This document shows, one piece after another, positions 8,108 to 16,953 of a DNA stretch of 64,000 bases (its first letter is position 1; each line of letters opens with the position of its first letter). Location of the stretch: positions 2,721,501 to 2,785,500 of the forward strand of contig NZ_CP077089.1 in the NCBI RefSeq assembly GCF_014268445.2. Reading direction: 5' to 3'. The notes under the pieces are model-generated. The model saw nothing but the letters and a program-made list of their open reading frames with translations, did no database searches and was not told where the DNA came from. This stretch comes from Pseudomonas tensinigenes. GTDB lineage: Bacteria; Pseudomonadota; Gammaproteobacteria; Pseudomonadales; Pseudomonadaceae. The position numbers were made by a program, and so were the translations under genes.

Positions 8108-9319
8108 ATGGATTCGCTGATCAACGCTGCCGGCAGAGCGCTGTCCGCCGGTGACCCGCTAGGCGCGTTGAACTACGTCGCCCTGCGTGAAGATCCACCC
8201 GCGCTGGCCCTGCGCGCTATTGCCATGGCTCAGCTCGGTGATCTGCCCCGCGCCAAGGCGTTGTTACGGCGCGCAGTGAAGGCGTTCGGCAGCAATGAAC
8301 CGCTGTCGCGGGCGCGTTGTGTGGTCGCCGAGGCCGAGGTCGCGCTGGTTGCGCGGGATCTGGGCTGGCCGGTGAAGGCGCTGGAGGCGGCGCGGCGGGT
8401 CTTGCAGGAGCACGGTGACGGCGTGAACGCGGCGCACGCGCGCTATTTGCAGATTCGCCGGTTGCTGTTGATTGGCGAACTGCAAAAGGCCGAAACGTTG
8501 CTGGGTGAAACTGACCCGGCGCCGCTGCCGCCGGCGCTGCGTACCGCTCATGAGTTGATTGCCGCCGGGATCGCCGTGCGCCGAGTGCAGGCGCACACGG
8601 CCAGTGCGGCGCTGGCTCGGGCGCAAATTGCGGCGCGACAGGCCGGGATCGCCGCACTGAGCGCCGAGGTCGATCACGCCAGTCACATGGTCGCTGCGCC
8701 GGCAGCGCGGTTGATCGTTACCGGTCAGGCGAAACTGGTGAATCTGGCGCAGGTTGAAGCTTTGTTCAACTCGTCGACACTGATCGTCGATGCCTGTCGC
8801 TACAGCGTGCGCGCTGCCGGCATGACGGTGCCGTTGGCCACGCGGCCGGTGCTGTTCAATCTTGCTCGATTACTTGCGCAAGCCTGGCCGGGCGATGTGG
8901 CGCGCGAAACACTGTTTGTCACAGCCTTTGGTTTTCCCCTCACGGATGAATCGCACCGTGCTCGCCTGCGGGTCGAAATCGGCCGATTGCGTGCAGCGTT
9001 GGCACCGCTGGCAAACATCAGCGCGACGCCAAAGGGGTTTGCGCTGATGGCCGAGGACTTGGCACTGCTGACACTGCCGATCGAAGACAAATACGCGGCG
9101 TTACTGGCTTTGCTCGCCGACGGCGAGGCCTGGTCGAGTTCAGCGTTGGCACTGGCCTTGGGCAACAGTCAGCGCCAGGTACAACGCGCCTTGGAGGCAC
9201 TGGCGCAGGCGGACAAGGTGCAGGCGTTCGGCCTCGGCCGGGCGCGGCGCTGGATGACGCCACCGCTACCGGGTTTCGCGACGATCTTGTTACTCCCGGT
9301 GTCGCTGGGCAATGGCTAG
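8108..9319 (+). CDS. TPR-like / winged-helix transcriptional regulator
   Basis: 403 residues. The N-terminal half is helical and Ala/Leu-rich, resembling tetratricopeptide repeats (ALALRAIAMAQLGDLPRAKA, ALEAARRVLQEHGDGVNAAH). Residues about 230-310 look like an OmpR-type winged helix (RARLRVEIGRLRAAL then ISATPKGFALM), and the C-terminus holds a second winged helix (SSALALALGNSQRQVQRALE, then ALAQADKVQAFGLGRARRWM). It therefore looks like a DNA-binding regulator with a helical sensory or oligomerisation part. The next gene starts 31 bases downstream, so the two are probably one operon. No exact family was recognised. Confidence 0.6.
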   Translation: MDSLINAAGRALSAGDPLGALNYVALREDPPALALRAIAMAQLGDLPRAKALLRRAVKAFGSNEPLSRARCVVAEAEVALVARDLGWPVKALEAARRVLQEHGDGVNAAHARYLQIRRLLLIGELQKAETLLGETDPAPLPPALRTAHELIAAGIAVRRVQAHTASAALARAQIAARQAGIAALSAEVDHASHMVAAPAARLIVTGQAKLVNLAQVEALFNSSTLIVDACRYSVRAAGMTVPLATRPVLFNLARLLAQAWPGDVARETLFVTAFGFPLTDESHRARLRVEIGRLRAALAPLANISATPKGFALMAEDLALLTLPIEDKYAALLALLADGEAWSSSALALALGNSQRQVQRALEALAQADKVQAFGLGRARRWMTPPLPGFATILLLPVSLGNG

Positions 9320-9350
9320 GCTGGACCCACACATCCACGAGGAAGCCGAC

Positions 9351-9983
9351 ATGAAACACGCAAACGCAGAAATCCTTCGCGAGTACGGCCCGTTTGACGA
9401 CATCAAAGGCATTCACGGCGTGACGTTCGATGGCCAGCAGGTCTGGTTTGCCAGCGACGGCCAGCTCAATGCACTCGACCCGGCCAGCGGCGAAACAGTG
9501 CGCACGCTCAAGGTCGGCGCCGACGGCGGCACCGCCTTCGATGGCCAGCATCTGTACCAGATTGCCGATCGCCACATCCACAAGATCGATCCGGCTACAG
9601 GTCGCGTACTCCACACCATTCCAGCTCCGGGCAATGGCGGTGACTCAGGCATGGCCTGGGCGGAAGGCTCGTTATGGGTGGGGCAGTATCGCGAGCGCAA
9701 GATTCATCAGATTGATCCGCAGACCGGCGAGATCCTGCGCACGCTGGAGTCGAATCGTTTTGTCACCGGGGTGACCTGGGTGGATGGTGCCTTGTGGCAT
9801 GGCACTTGGGAGGGAGATGAAAGTGAGCTGCGACATATCGATGCGCAGGACGGCAAGGTCCTTGAGTCGCTGAAGATGCCGGCGGGGCAGGGCGTTTCGG
9901 GGCTGGAGGCTGATGGTGCGGATCGCTTTTATTGCGGTGGTGGCGACAGTGGCCGGGTGAGGGCGGTGCGTCGGCCTCAATGA
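9351..9983 (+). CDS. Beta-propeller protein, glutamine cyclotransferase/SMP-30-like
   Basis: 210 residues from the ATG at 9351, which follows GAGGAAG. The sequence is built of four or five repeats of about 45 residues, each ending in a strand such as LNALDPASGETVRTL, IHKIDPATGRVLHTI or IHQIDPQTGEILRTL. This is the blade pattern of propellers related to glutaminyl cyclase and YncE-like proteins. No signal peptide is present. The chain is about two-thirds the size of a full six-bladed propeller, so it may dimerise. It lies directly downstream of the winged-helix regulator. Function is inferred only from fold. Confidence 0.65.
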   Translation: MKHANAEILREYGPFDDIKGIHGVTFDGQQVWFASDGQLNALDPASGETVRTLKVGADGGTAFDGQHLYQIADRHIHKIDPATGRVLHTIPAPGNGGDSGMAWAEGSLWVGQYRERKIHQIDPQTGEILRTLESNRFVTGVTWVDGALWHGTWEGDESELRHIDAQDGKVLESLKMPAGQGVSGLEADGADRFYCGGGDSGRVRAVRRPQ

Positions 9984-9999
9984 TCAAGATGTCTGCACC

Positions 10000-10101
10000 G
10001 GCCTCTTCGCGAGCAGGCTCGCTCCCACAGTGATTGCGGGTGACTACAAATTTTGTGACCAGCCTCAATCCGGGTGGGAGCGAGCCTGCTCGCGAAAACG
10101 G
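10000..10101. repeat. REP pair, inverted
   Basis: cgcgagcaggctcgctcccac and its reverse complement lie about 40 bases apart, between the convergent propeller gene and the following small minus-strand gene. Confidence 0.85.
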
Positions 10102-10105
10102 AGTA

Positions 10106-10297
10106 TCAGGCACCGCTGTTGCGACGACGTTCAATACCCTCCGGGCCGCCGCTGTCCAGCAACCTTCTCTCCAGCAGGACATTCTCAAGGGCCTGACGCT
10201 CGACCGGCGCCATTTGGTGCTCACGCTTTTTCAGCTCCAGCAGAATCGGGCTGGACCAGGTGCGGTAGGTCTGTTCGATATTGCGACGCGACGTCAT
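10106..10297 (-). CDS. Small conserved-type hypothetical protein
   Basis: 63 residues from the ATG at 10297, with GGAGA seven bases upstream. The sequence is charged and probably helical (MTSRRNIEQTYRTWSSPILL, then KKREHQMAPVERQALENVL). No transmembrane segment or signal peptide is seen. The good ribosome site and coding-like composition support expression. Function unknown. REP elements lie on both sides, so it forms an isolated transcription unit. Confidence 0.55.
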   Translation of the reverse strand: MTSRRNIEQTYRTWSSPILLELKKREHQMAPVERQALENVLLERRLLDSGGPEGIERRRNSGA

Positions 10298-10401
10298 CAG
10301 TCTCTCCTTGATCAAGAGCCCGATATTGCGGGCAGGGGCTCAATCCGATGAGGTATTAACGTTAGACGACAAAGCTTGAAATCGCGAATGCACCGCGATC
10401 C

Positions 10402-10496
10402 CTGTAGGAGTGAGCCTGCTCGCGATAGCGGTGTGTCATTCAACGGATCTGCTGACTGACCCACCGCTATCGCGAGCAGGCTCACTCCTACAAAGG
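10402..10496. repeat. REP pair, inverted (AGGAGTGAGCCTGC subtype)
   Basis: tgtaggagtgagcctgctcg and its inverse with the flanking cgatagcggtg/caccgctatcg extension are separated by about 25 bases. The bases differ from the GGGAGCGAG subtype at 10000. Confidence 0.85.
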
Positions 10497-10587
10497 GATT
10501 TGTGCAGTTGCGAACATTTATGCTCGGCACGATCAGAAGTGGCCGCGGTCGTACTCTTCACATGGGCGTATCACTTGTGGAGATCCA

Positions 10588-12084
10588 ATGAGCCAGGAAG
10601 TCCTGACCACCGAAACCAACCGCCGCCAGTTGCAGCAGATCATCGCCGGGCTGTCCGACGGGGTGATTTTGCTGGAGCTGGATCAGAGCATTCTCTGGGC
10701 CAACGAAGCCGCGCTGGCCATGCACGGTGTTAAACGCATCACCGATCTGGGCCACAATGCCGACGAGTACGCCAAGAAGTTCCACCTGCGCTATCGCAAC
10801 AATCACTCGATCACCGCCGAAAACTATCCGATCAGCCGGGTGGCGCGCTGTGAGAGTTTCAATGACGTGCTGATTGAAGTGTCACCGGCCGACGACCCGG
10901 AGCGCATTTGGGTGCACAGCGTGCGCAGCATGATTCTCACGGATCGCGAAGGGCAGCCCGAGTCGTTGGTGTTGATCATGAGTGACGTCACTGACTGGGC
11001 CAACGCCGAGCAGCGTTTCGAAAAGACTTTCAATGCCAACCCGGCGCCGGCGGTGATCTGCCGTCTCAGCGACCTGCGTTACATCAAGGTCAATCCGGGG
11101 TTTCTCGAAATGACTGGCTACACCCGTGAGCAGGTGATCGGCACTTCGGCTTATGAAATCGACATCTTCGAGCAGGCCGAGAAAAAGGATCTGGCGATCC
11201 AGCGTCTGCGCGACGTCGCGACCATTCCACAAATGCAGGCCGAACTGCGTCTGCCCGATGGCGGTAGCAAGCAAGTGATCGTTGCCGGCCAGCCGCTGAC
11301 GCTCAACGATGAGGATTGCATGCTGTTTTCCTTCGTCGACATGGAGCTGCGGCACAAGGCCGAGGTGGCGTTGCGTCAGAGTGAGGAGCGTTTTGCCAAG
11401 GCGTTTCGACTGACGCCAGTGCCGATCCTGATTTGCAGTGCCGATGAACAGCAAGTGATCGACGTCAATCAGGCCTTCCTCGAAACCCTCGCCTATGACA
11501 GCGAGGACGTGCTCGGCCAAACCGTGACGCAGCTGGATTTCATCGATGACAGCGGCGCACGTACGCGGTTGCTGGCCGCGCTTGAGAAAAACGGTCGGGT
11601 CGATCGGGTGGATGTGCGGGTGCGCAAGAAGGATGCGGACCTGCTCGAATGTGCGCTCTCGGCTGACACCGTGAATATTCAAGACACGTCCTGTTATTTG
11701 TTGGTGCTGATGGATATTACCGAGCGTAAACGTACCGAGCTTGAGCTGGTGGCGGCGATTGAGGAGGTGATGAAAGATGCTTCGTGGTTCAGTCGGACGC
11801 TTATCGAGAAACTGGCCAATGTGAAGAAGGTCAATTCGCCGCAACTGCCCAGCGTGTCGTTCACCGATCTGACGGCGCGCGAGCGTGATGTGCTCGGGTT
11901 GATCTGCGAAGGGCTGGCGGACAAGGAGATCGCGGCGCGGCTGAAACTGGCGCCGAACACCGTGCGTAATCATGTGGCGACGGTGTATTCCAAGCTGGAT
12001 GTGCACAGTCGCAGCGAGGCGATTGTCTGGGCGCGTGAGCGTGGGCTGTTTGCCGGGGATTCGAGCATCAAGGGTCAGCGATAG
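10588..12084 (+). CDS. PAS-domain LuxR-type transcriptional regulator
   Basis: 498 residues, ATG after GGAGATCC. Three PAS-like sensor domains follow one another: about 10-130 (GLSDGVILLELDQSILWANE), about 140-255 (ANPAPAVICRLSDLRYIKVN) and about 265-390 (LTPVPILICSADEQQVIDVN). A helical linker leads to a C-terminal LuxR/GerE DNA-binding domain (LTARERDVLGLICEGLADKE, then IAARLKLAPNTVRNHVATVY). There is no kinase or receiver domain, so signal sensing and DNA binding are in one chain. No transmembrane helix is present, so the signal is cytoplasmic. Target genes unknown. Confidence 0.9.
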   Translation: MSQEVLTTETNRRQLQQIIAGLSDGVILLELDQSILWANEAALAMHGVKRITDLGHNADEYAKKFHLRYRNNHSITAENYPISRVARCESFNDVLIEVSPADDPERIWVHSVRSMILTDREGQPESLVLIMSDVTDWANAEQRFEKTFNANPAPAVICRLSDLRYIKVNPGFLEMTGYTREQVIGTSAYEIDIFEQAEKKDLAIQRLRDVATIPQMQAELRLPDGGSKQVIVAGQPLTLNDEDCMLFSFVDMELRHKAEVALRQSEERFAKAFRLTPVPILICSADEQQVIDVNQAFLETLAYDSEDVLGQTVTQLDFIDDSGARTRLLAALEKNGRVDRVDVRVRKKDADLLECALSADTVNIQDTSCYLLVLMDITERKRTELELVAAIEEVMKDASWFSRTLIEKLANVKKVNSPQLPSVSFTDLTARERDVLGLICEGLADKEIAARLKLAPNTVRNHVATVYSKLDVHSRSEAIVWARERGLFAGDSSIKGQR

Positions 12085-12220
12085 GGTGCAAATGCACTAG
12101 TGGGTCTGGTGCAATTTGAGGTGTTGGCGGGCGGCGGCTGTTCTTAGTCTTGTGGGGTGCGGTGCAAGCCTTTTGGGTTTGTGGTCGCGTCCCTTCGAAG
12201 TAGCTAAAGGAACAACCGCA

Positions 12221-12478
12221 ATGATGAATCTTGCGCAGTTGCGCGCGCAGCTTGAGCGTAGTTTTTCGCCGCTGGCGTGTGAGTGTTTGGTGGACGGTGA
12301 TCATTCGCTGACCGTGAAGCTGTATCACCCGGTTTCGGGGCAGGTGGATCTGGTGATCAGTGGGTTGAAGCTTGATGCGTTGCGTACGCCTGAGTCGGTC
12401 GAGGCTTTGATTGAAGAATTGCGGTATGAGTTGGAGAGCAATTTTTTGCGTTCGTTTCGGGATCCGGATTTGGCTTAG
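12221..12478 (+). CDS. DUF1652 family protein
   Basis: 85 residues from the ATG at 12221 (a second ATG follows directly), with AAGGAA 11 bases upstream. The sequence MMNLAQLRAQLERSFSPLAC, then LTVKLYHPVSGQVDLVISGL and a closing helix (VEALIEELRYELESNF), matches the DUF1652 pattern common in Pseudomonas. Function is unknown for the family. It is followed by a large repeat-filled intergenic region. Confidence 0.75.
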   Translation: MMNLAQLRAQLERSFSPLACECLVDGDHSLTVKLYHPVSGQVDLVISGLKLDALRTPESVEALIEELRYELESNFLRSFRDPDLA

Positions 12479-12579
12479 GGCTTTTGGGCTTGGCGGCCTT
12501 TGGGCCGACCATGCTCTTGGGGTTTGGGGTGTATATCCGTTTTTTCGGGTGCTGCGGCTGGCGGTTTCGCTCTTACAGC

Positions 12580-12830
12580 GAGTCACTTTTGCAGACGCCC
12601 AAAAGTAACCAAAACGCTTTGCCCTGACGTTCGGCCCACTCGCTGGGGCTCGGGGTTCCTTCGTTCCGGGATCGATCCGGGGGCAGCGCCTACGGTTTGC
12701 TTCGCTGCACCTCCTCTCGCTGTGTTTGGCTTCGCCAAACGGTCGCTGCGCTCCCACCCCCGGATCAATCCCTCCACTCAGCCTGCCGACGGGCTTCCAG
12801 ATCAAGATCAAAAGCCGCAGCCGAGCTAAC
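12580..12830. repeat. Long dispersed intergenic repeat
   Basis: A non-coding block of about 250 bases between DUF1652 and the lipoprotein. It has short internal inverted repeats (TTTGGCTTCGCCAAAC, CGGGATCGATCCGGG). I recall closely similar blocks starting with CCCAAAAGTAACCAAAACGC recurring between genes in P. fluorescens-group genomes. Frames within it are not gene-like. Boundaries are approximate. Confidence 0.5.
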
Positions 12831-12880
12831 GCTCATCCTGTTGAGTGGTGAAAAGCGGATGTGGTTTGCTTTTGCTTTTC

Positions 12881-12981
12881 TGTAGGAGCGAGCCTGCTCG
12901 CGATGGCGGCCTTACAGCCGACCAATATCTTCCAGATGTACATGATCCCTGTGGGAGCGAGCCTGCTCGCGAAGAGGCCCT
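12881..12981. repeat. Two REP elements, same orientation
   Basis: tgtaggagcgagcctgctcg (12882) and gtgggagcgagcctgctcg (12951) lie in direct rather than inverted orientation, unlike most pairs in this window. Confidence 0.8.
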
Positions 12982-13172
12982 GTCCGGCAATGCACATTCC
13001 AGTCTGCCAACCTTCTCAACCCCCCCCCAACGCAAAACCGACAGCCATAACAACCCCACATGGCGGTTTTACTGGCGCTTGCAAGGCACTCGGCTATAAA
13101 GAATGAGTGGTCAGGTCTTCCGTGGTCGGTTGGGTCGCGGAAGTTGCTCTTCCATTCATCGCGGGTCGTCCT

Positions 13173-13385
13173 ATGAACCATCCTGGGAAACGCGTGTTGC
13201 CGCTGGCTTTTTTTGCTGTGTTGTTGGCTGGTTGCGCCAGTCCTCCACCCCCTCCGCCAGTGACGCCACCGCCACCGCCGGAACGCACGTGTCAGGTTCT
13301 CGAAAACACTGAAGTCGCCGGTGACATGTACGTCGACGGGCAGGTCACTCGACACATCACCACCACCCGTTGCGTCACGCAATAG
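13173..13385 (+). CDS. Small proline-rich lipoprotein
   Basis: 70 residues from the ATG at 13173. The N-terminus (MNHPGKRVLPLAFFAVLLAG, then C) carries a lipobox LAGC, so the mature protein should be lipid-anchored. After the cysteine comes SPPPPPPVTPPPPPE, a flexible proline spacer, and then about 35 residues (CQVLENTEVAGDMYVDGQVT) with two more cysteines that could form a disulfide. Function unknown. Its end overlaps the possible start of the next gene by 16 bases. Confidence 0.65.
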   Translation: MNHPGKRVLPLAFFAVLLAGCASPPPPPPVTPPPPPERTCQVLENTEVAGDMYVDGQVTRHITTTRCVTQ

Positions 13386-14020
13386 CGCCGGCGGGGCGCA
13401 AGTCCCGGGTTGAGCGGATTGTGCTGGTGGCCGACCTGGCCGGTACGGCGGTGTTTGCCGTGGAAGGCGCCATTGCGGCGATGCGCAGTCAGCTCGACTT
13501 GCTCGGGGTGATGGTGATTGCGTTTATCGTCGCCCTCGGCGGCGGGGTCACCCGTGATCTGCTGATCGGTGCAACGCCACCCAATGCTGTGGCCGATTGG
13601 CGCTACCCGGCGCTGGCGTTTTTCATGGGTGGGCTGGCGTTTGTCTTTCATGAGCAAGTGCTGGGTTGGTCCGGTTCGACGCTGATCGTGCTGGACGCAG
13701 CGGGGTTGGCGTTGTTTGCCGTGGCGGGTGCGCAGAAGGCGTTGAATTTCGGCATTACGCCGTTTGTGGCGATGCTGATGGGCACGATCACGGGGGTTGG
13801 CGGCGGGGTGATTCGCGACATTGTGCTGGCGCGGGTGCCGGTGGTGTTGCAGGCGGATTTGTATGCGAGTTCGGCGTTTGTTGGCGCGGCGGTGTTGATC
13901 GTTGCGCGCAGGCTGGGCGTTTCCCCGGTAGCGGCGGCGTTGCTGGCGGGGGCGGCGTGTTTGCTGTTGCGTTTGCTGTCGGTGCATTTCGGCTGGCAAT
14001 TGCCGAAAGTCATCGCCTGA
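13370..14020 (+). CDS. TRIC-type trimeric cation channel family protein (UPF0126)
   Basis: Up to 216 residues. The sequence contains about seven hydrophobic helices in two similar halves, each carrying the signature glycine turn: IVALGGGVTRDLLIG and ITGVGGGVIRDIVLARVP. This is the UPF0126/YadS family, whose bacterial members form trimeric potassium-permeable channels in the inner membrane. The start is uncertain: TTG at 13370 overlaps the lipoprotein gene, and GTG codons near 13420 would still leave the first helix complete. Probably co-transcribed with the lipoprotein gene. A REP pair follows. Confidence 0.85.
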   Translation: MRHAIAPAGRKSRVERIVLVADLAGTAVFAVEGAIAAMRSQLDLLGVMVIAFIVALGGGVTRDLLIGATPPNAVADWRYPALAFFMGGLAFVFHEQVLGWSGSTLIVLDAAGLALFAVAGAQKALNFGITPFVAMLMGTITGVGGGVIRDIVLARVPVVLQADLYASSAFVGAAVLIVARRLGVSPVAAALLAGAACLLLRLLSVHFGWQLPKVIA

Positions 14021-14030
14021 TACACAACCC

Positions 14031-14124
14031 TTGTAGGAGTGAGCCTGCTCGCGATAGCGGTGTGTCAGTCAACATTTATGTATTTGACACACCGCTATCG
14101 CGAGCAGGCTCACTCCTACAGGGG
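14031..14124. repeat. REP pair, inverted (AGGAGTGAGCCTGC subtype)
   Basis: tgtaggagtgagcctgctcgc and its exact inverse, both with the cgatagcggtgtgtca extension, flank about 18 bases. The long near-perfect hairpin sits between convergent genes and could act as a bidirectional terminator. Confidence 0.85.
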
Positions 14125-14145
14125 GTTATTTGTTTGCAATGGGGA

Positions 14146-14913
14146 TCAGGACAGGAACCCACCGTCGACATTCAGCGCAACCCCGGTGGTGTAGCTCGAC
14201 GCATCACTCGCCAGGTACAACACCGCACCGGCCATTTCACTCGGATCGGCCACACGCTTGAGCGGAATCTGCGTCAGCGCCTGCTTGAGGATCGCATCGT
14301 TCTTCACCAGTGCCGAGGCGAATTTGGTGTCGGTCAGGCCCGGTAGCAAGGCGTTGCAGCGGATGCCGAATTGCGCGCATTCCTTGGCGAAGACTTTGGT
14401 CATGTTGATCACCGCCGCTTTGGTCACCGAGTAGATGCCCTGGAAGATCCCCGGCGAAATGCCGTTGATCGACGCGACGTTGATGATGCTGCCGCCACCG
14501 TTTTCACGCATCAGCTTGCCGGCTTCGACCGACATGAAGAAGTAACCGCGAATGTTGACGTCGACGGTCTTCTGGAACGCGCCGAGATCGGTGTCCAGCA
14601 CGTTGCAGAATTGCGGGTTGGTCGCGGCGTTGTTGACCAGAATGTCGAGGCGGCCGAACTGTTCCTTGATCCCGGCGAAGACTTGGCTGATCTGCTCCAT
14701 TTCACCGATGTGGCAGGCCACGGCTGTAGCTTTGCCGCCAGCAGCAATGATCGCGTCGGCAACGTGTTGGCAGCCGTCGAGTTTGCGGCTCGAGACGATC
14801 ACGTGGGCGCCTTGCTGGGCGAGCAGTTTGGCGATGGCTTCACCGATGCCACGGCTGGCGCCGGAGACGAAAGCGATCTTGCCTTCGAGGTCGAACAACT
14901 GAGTCTTGGACAT
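14146..14913 (-). CDS. Short-chain dehydrogenase/reductase
   Basis: 255 residues from the ATG at 14913 with AGGAA upstream. Classical SDR features are all present: the cofactor motif SGASRGIGEAIAK near residue 15, NNAATNP, the catalytic serine in IINVASINGISPG and the YSVTK tetrad. It should be a cytoplasmic NAD(P)-dependent oxidoreductase. It is the second gene of an operon, 22 bases after the APH-fold kinase gene. Such pairs often occur with acyl-CoA dehydrogenases in fatty-acid or alcohol catabolism, but none is adjacent here. Substrate unknown. Confidence 0.9.
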   Translation of the reverse strand: MSKTQLFDLEGKIAFVSGASRGIGEAIAKLLAQQGAHVIVSSRKLDGCQHVADAIIAAGGKATAVACHIGEMEQISQVFAGIKEQFGRLDILVNNAATNPQFCNVLDTDLGAFQKTVDVNIRGYFFMSVEAGKLMRENGGGSIINVASINGISPGIFQGIYSVTKAAVINMTKVFAKECAQFGIRCNALLPGLTDTKFASALVKNDAILKQALTQIPLKRVADPSEMAGAVLYLASDASSYTTGVALNVDGGFLS

Positions 14914-14935
14914 AAGGGTTCCTGGGTGTGGGCCG

Positions 14936-16003
14936 TCAGAGGCTCGATTTCGCAATGACCTGCAAGCTCATCTGCTCCAGCAGTTTGTTCATGTGAATGA
15001 ACTGCGCGAAGCGTTTGTCCTGGGTCTGGCCATGGTAGAAGCGGTAGTAGATCTGCTGCACGATGCCGGCCAGACGGAACAGGCCGTAGGTGTAGTAGAA
15101 GTCGAAATTGTCGATCTGGATGCCCGAACGTTCGGCGTAGTAATCGACGAACTCGCGGCGCGTGAGCATGCCCGGCGCGTGGCTCGGCTGGCGGCGCATC
15201 AGTTGCACTGGCGCCGGGTCGTCGGCTTGAATCCAATAGGCGAGGGTGTTGCCCAAATCCATCAGCGGATCGCCGAGGGTGGTCAGTTCCCAGTCGAGCA
15301 CGCCGATGATCTGCATCGGGTTGTGCGGGTCGAGGATGACGTTATCGAAGCGATAGTCGTTGTGGACGATGCTCGAGGTCGGGTGGTCGGCCGGCATCTT
15401 GTCGTTGAGCCAGGCTTTGACCTGTTCCCAATGTGGCGCGTCCGGGGTCAGGGCTTTTTCGTAGCGTTCGCTCCAGCCTTTGATCTGGCGGGCGACGTAG
15501 CCTTCCGGTTTGCCCAGGTCGCCGAGACCGCAGGCGGTGTAGTCGACGCGGTGCAGTTCGACGAAACGGTCGATGAAGCTTTTGCACAAGGCTTCGGTTT
15601 TTGCCGAATCGAGGCCCAGTTCCGGCGGCAATTCCGAGCGCAGGATGATCCCGTTGACCCGTTCCATCACGTAGAACTCGGCGCCGATCACCGATTCGTC
15701 GGTGCAGTGCACGTAGGCCTTCGGGCAATACGGGAAACCGTCACGCAATTGATTGAGGATGCGGAATTCGCGGCCCATGTCGTGGGCGGATTTGGCCTTG
15801 TGGCCGAACGGCGGACGGCGCAGGACGAACTCCTGTTCCGGGTATTCCAGCAGGTAGGTCAGGTTCGACGCGCCGCCGGGAAACTGGCTGATCACAGGTG
15901 TGCCACTCAGGCCCGGAATGTGCGCCTTGAGGTACGGATCGATCAGGCTGGCATCAAGTTCTTCGCCGGAGCGGATACGGGTGGACTGGTCAGTAAGCGC
16001 CAT
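14936..16003 (-). CDS. APH-fold phosphotransferase family protein (ACAD10/11-like)
   Basis: 355 residues, ATG preceded by AAGGGA. The kinase catalytic loop IVHNDYRFDNVILDP (HxDxxxxN) and the metal-binding DWE in IGVLDWELTTLGDPLMDLG are intact. The opening segment ISQFPGGASNLTYLLEY is the glycine-rich nucleotide loop. These aminoglycoside-phosphotransferase-fold proteins resemble the N-terminal domain of ACAD10/11, which phosphorylates hydroxyacyl-CoA, so a role in hydroxy fatty-acid use is plausible. First gene of an operon with the SDR. Confidence 0.85.
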   Translation of the reverse strand: MALTDQSTRIRSGEELDASLIDPYLKAHIPGLSGTPVISQFPGGASNLTYLLEYPEQEFVLRRPPFGHKAKSAHDMGREFRILNQLRDGFPYCPKAYVHCTDESVIGAEFYVMERVNGIILRSELPPELGLDSAKTEALCKSFIDRFVELHRVDYTACGLGDLGKPEGYVARQIKGWSERYEKALTPDAPHWEQVKAWLNDKMPADHPTSSIVHNDYRFDNVILDPHNPMQIIGVLDWELTTLGDPLMDLGNTLAYWIQADDPAPVQLMRRQPSHAPGMLTRREFVDYYAERSGIQIDNFDFYYTYGLFRLAGIVQQIYYRFYHGQTQDKRFAQFIHMNKLLEQMSLQVIAKSSL

Positions 16004-16193
16004 GCTTATCCCTTCTGCTTATTTTGGAGGCCAGACATCATTGGCTAATCTAATGGTGCGCTCAGGTCGCCACAAGCGCGGGTCGGTCTTATAGGTTAGC
16101 GTGTTGCCGGATAATCACCTTTGGGAATGTGCGCGAAGGGCCGTGGCAGACTAAGGTTTAGCGGGTATGCCATGGGCAAAAAGGAGCTTTGAA

Positions 16194-16589
16194 ATGGGCT
16201 GTCCGCAAGTCTGTGCCACGGCCACGCTGCAATGCAGCTTCGGCGCTGCGCCGTCGATGCTCAATGTGTTGCCAGTGAACCGCACGCTGACCGGCGGGAT
16301 GCCGGCGGCGAACATCATGGATCACATCCCGTTGGTGAATATCCTGCCGTTTGGCGTGTGCATGAGCCTGGCCAACCCGATGGTCGCCGCTGCAACTGCC
16401 GCCGCGCTGGGGGTGTTGACGCCGATGCCGTGTATACCCGCGACGGCCACACCGTGGATTCCCGGCGGGGCGCCGACGTTGTTGCTGGGCGGGATGCCGG
16501 CGATCGATGCCAACTCGACGTTGATGTGCAACTGGGCGGGGGTGATCAAGATTGTGGTGCCGGGACAGATGCAGATGCTTATTCCGTGA
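16194..16589 (+). CDS. PAAR-like DUF4280 protein
   Basis: 131 residues from the ATG at 16194, with a strong AAAAAGGAG upstream. The sequence begins MGCPQVCATATLQCSFGAAP and includes MPAANIMDHIPLVNI, then PCIPATATPWIPGG and LMCNWAGVIKIVVPGQM. This is the DUF4280 pattern, a PAAR-like fold thought to cap VgrG spikes in type VI secretion. No effector domain is fused, so it would be a stand-alone tip. It faces the vgrG end of the T6SS cluster and is convergent with the MORN gene. No other PAAR protein is present in the cluster. Confidence 0.75.
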   Translation: MGCPQVCATATLQCSFGAAPSMLNVLPVNRTLTGGMPAANIMDHIPLVNILPFGVCMSLANPMVAAATAAALGVLTPMPCIPATATPWIPGGAPTLLLGGMPAIDANSTLMCNWAGVIKIVVPGQMQMLIP

Positions 16590-16596
16590 GCCGCTG

Positions 16597-16945
16597 AACC
16601 CTCACCCCAGCCCTCTCCCTGAGGGAGAGGGGGCCGACCGAGGTGTCTGCCGAGATACATCGACCTGAACGACCGAGTCGATTACGGATTCACAGCAGGT
16701 CTTTCACGTCGGCGTGACTCGCCAATCTCCCCCGATCAGTTCCCTCCCACCCGGGGAGGGATGGGGAGCCGACCGAGGTGTTCCGAAAAAACTGTCGACC
16801 TGAACGACCGAGTCGATTATTAGCCCTGCGCATCGAATCGAGTCGATTATGGATTCACGGCATATCCTTCACGTCGGTGAACCTCTTCAATCTCCCCCAA
16901 TCGGTCCCCTCTCCCTCTGGGAGAGGGCTAGGGTGAGGGGCTCTT
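16597..16945. repeat. Tandem copies of a dispersed CCCTCTCCC-type repeat
   Basis: A stretch of about 350 bases without a gene. It holds hairpins such as ccctctccctgagggagaggg (16612) and ccctctccctctgggagagggc (16907), plus a middle copy around 16745. The units are joined by similar spacers, with CGAGTCGATTA(C/T)GGATTCAC seen at 16674 and 16840. The outer hairpins could end transcription of the convergent DUF4280 and MORN genes. The same family recurs at 58908-59086. Confidence 0.75.
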
Positions 16946-16953
16946 CTGGGCTT

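Noticed and set aside
12583..12829. Open frames inside the dispersed repeat
   Set aside because: They run on both strands through a non-coding repeat and have no ribosome site or protein-like composition.
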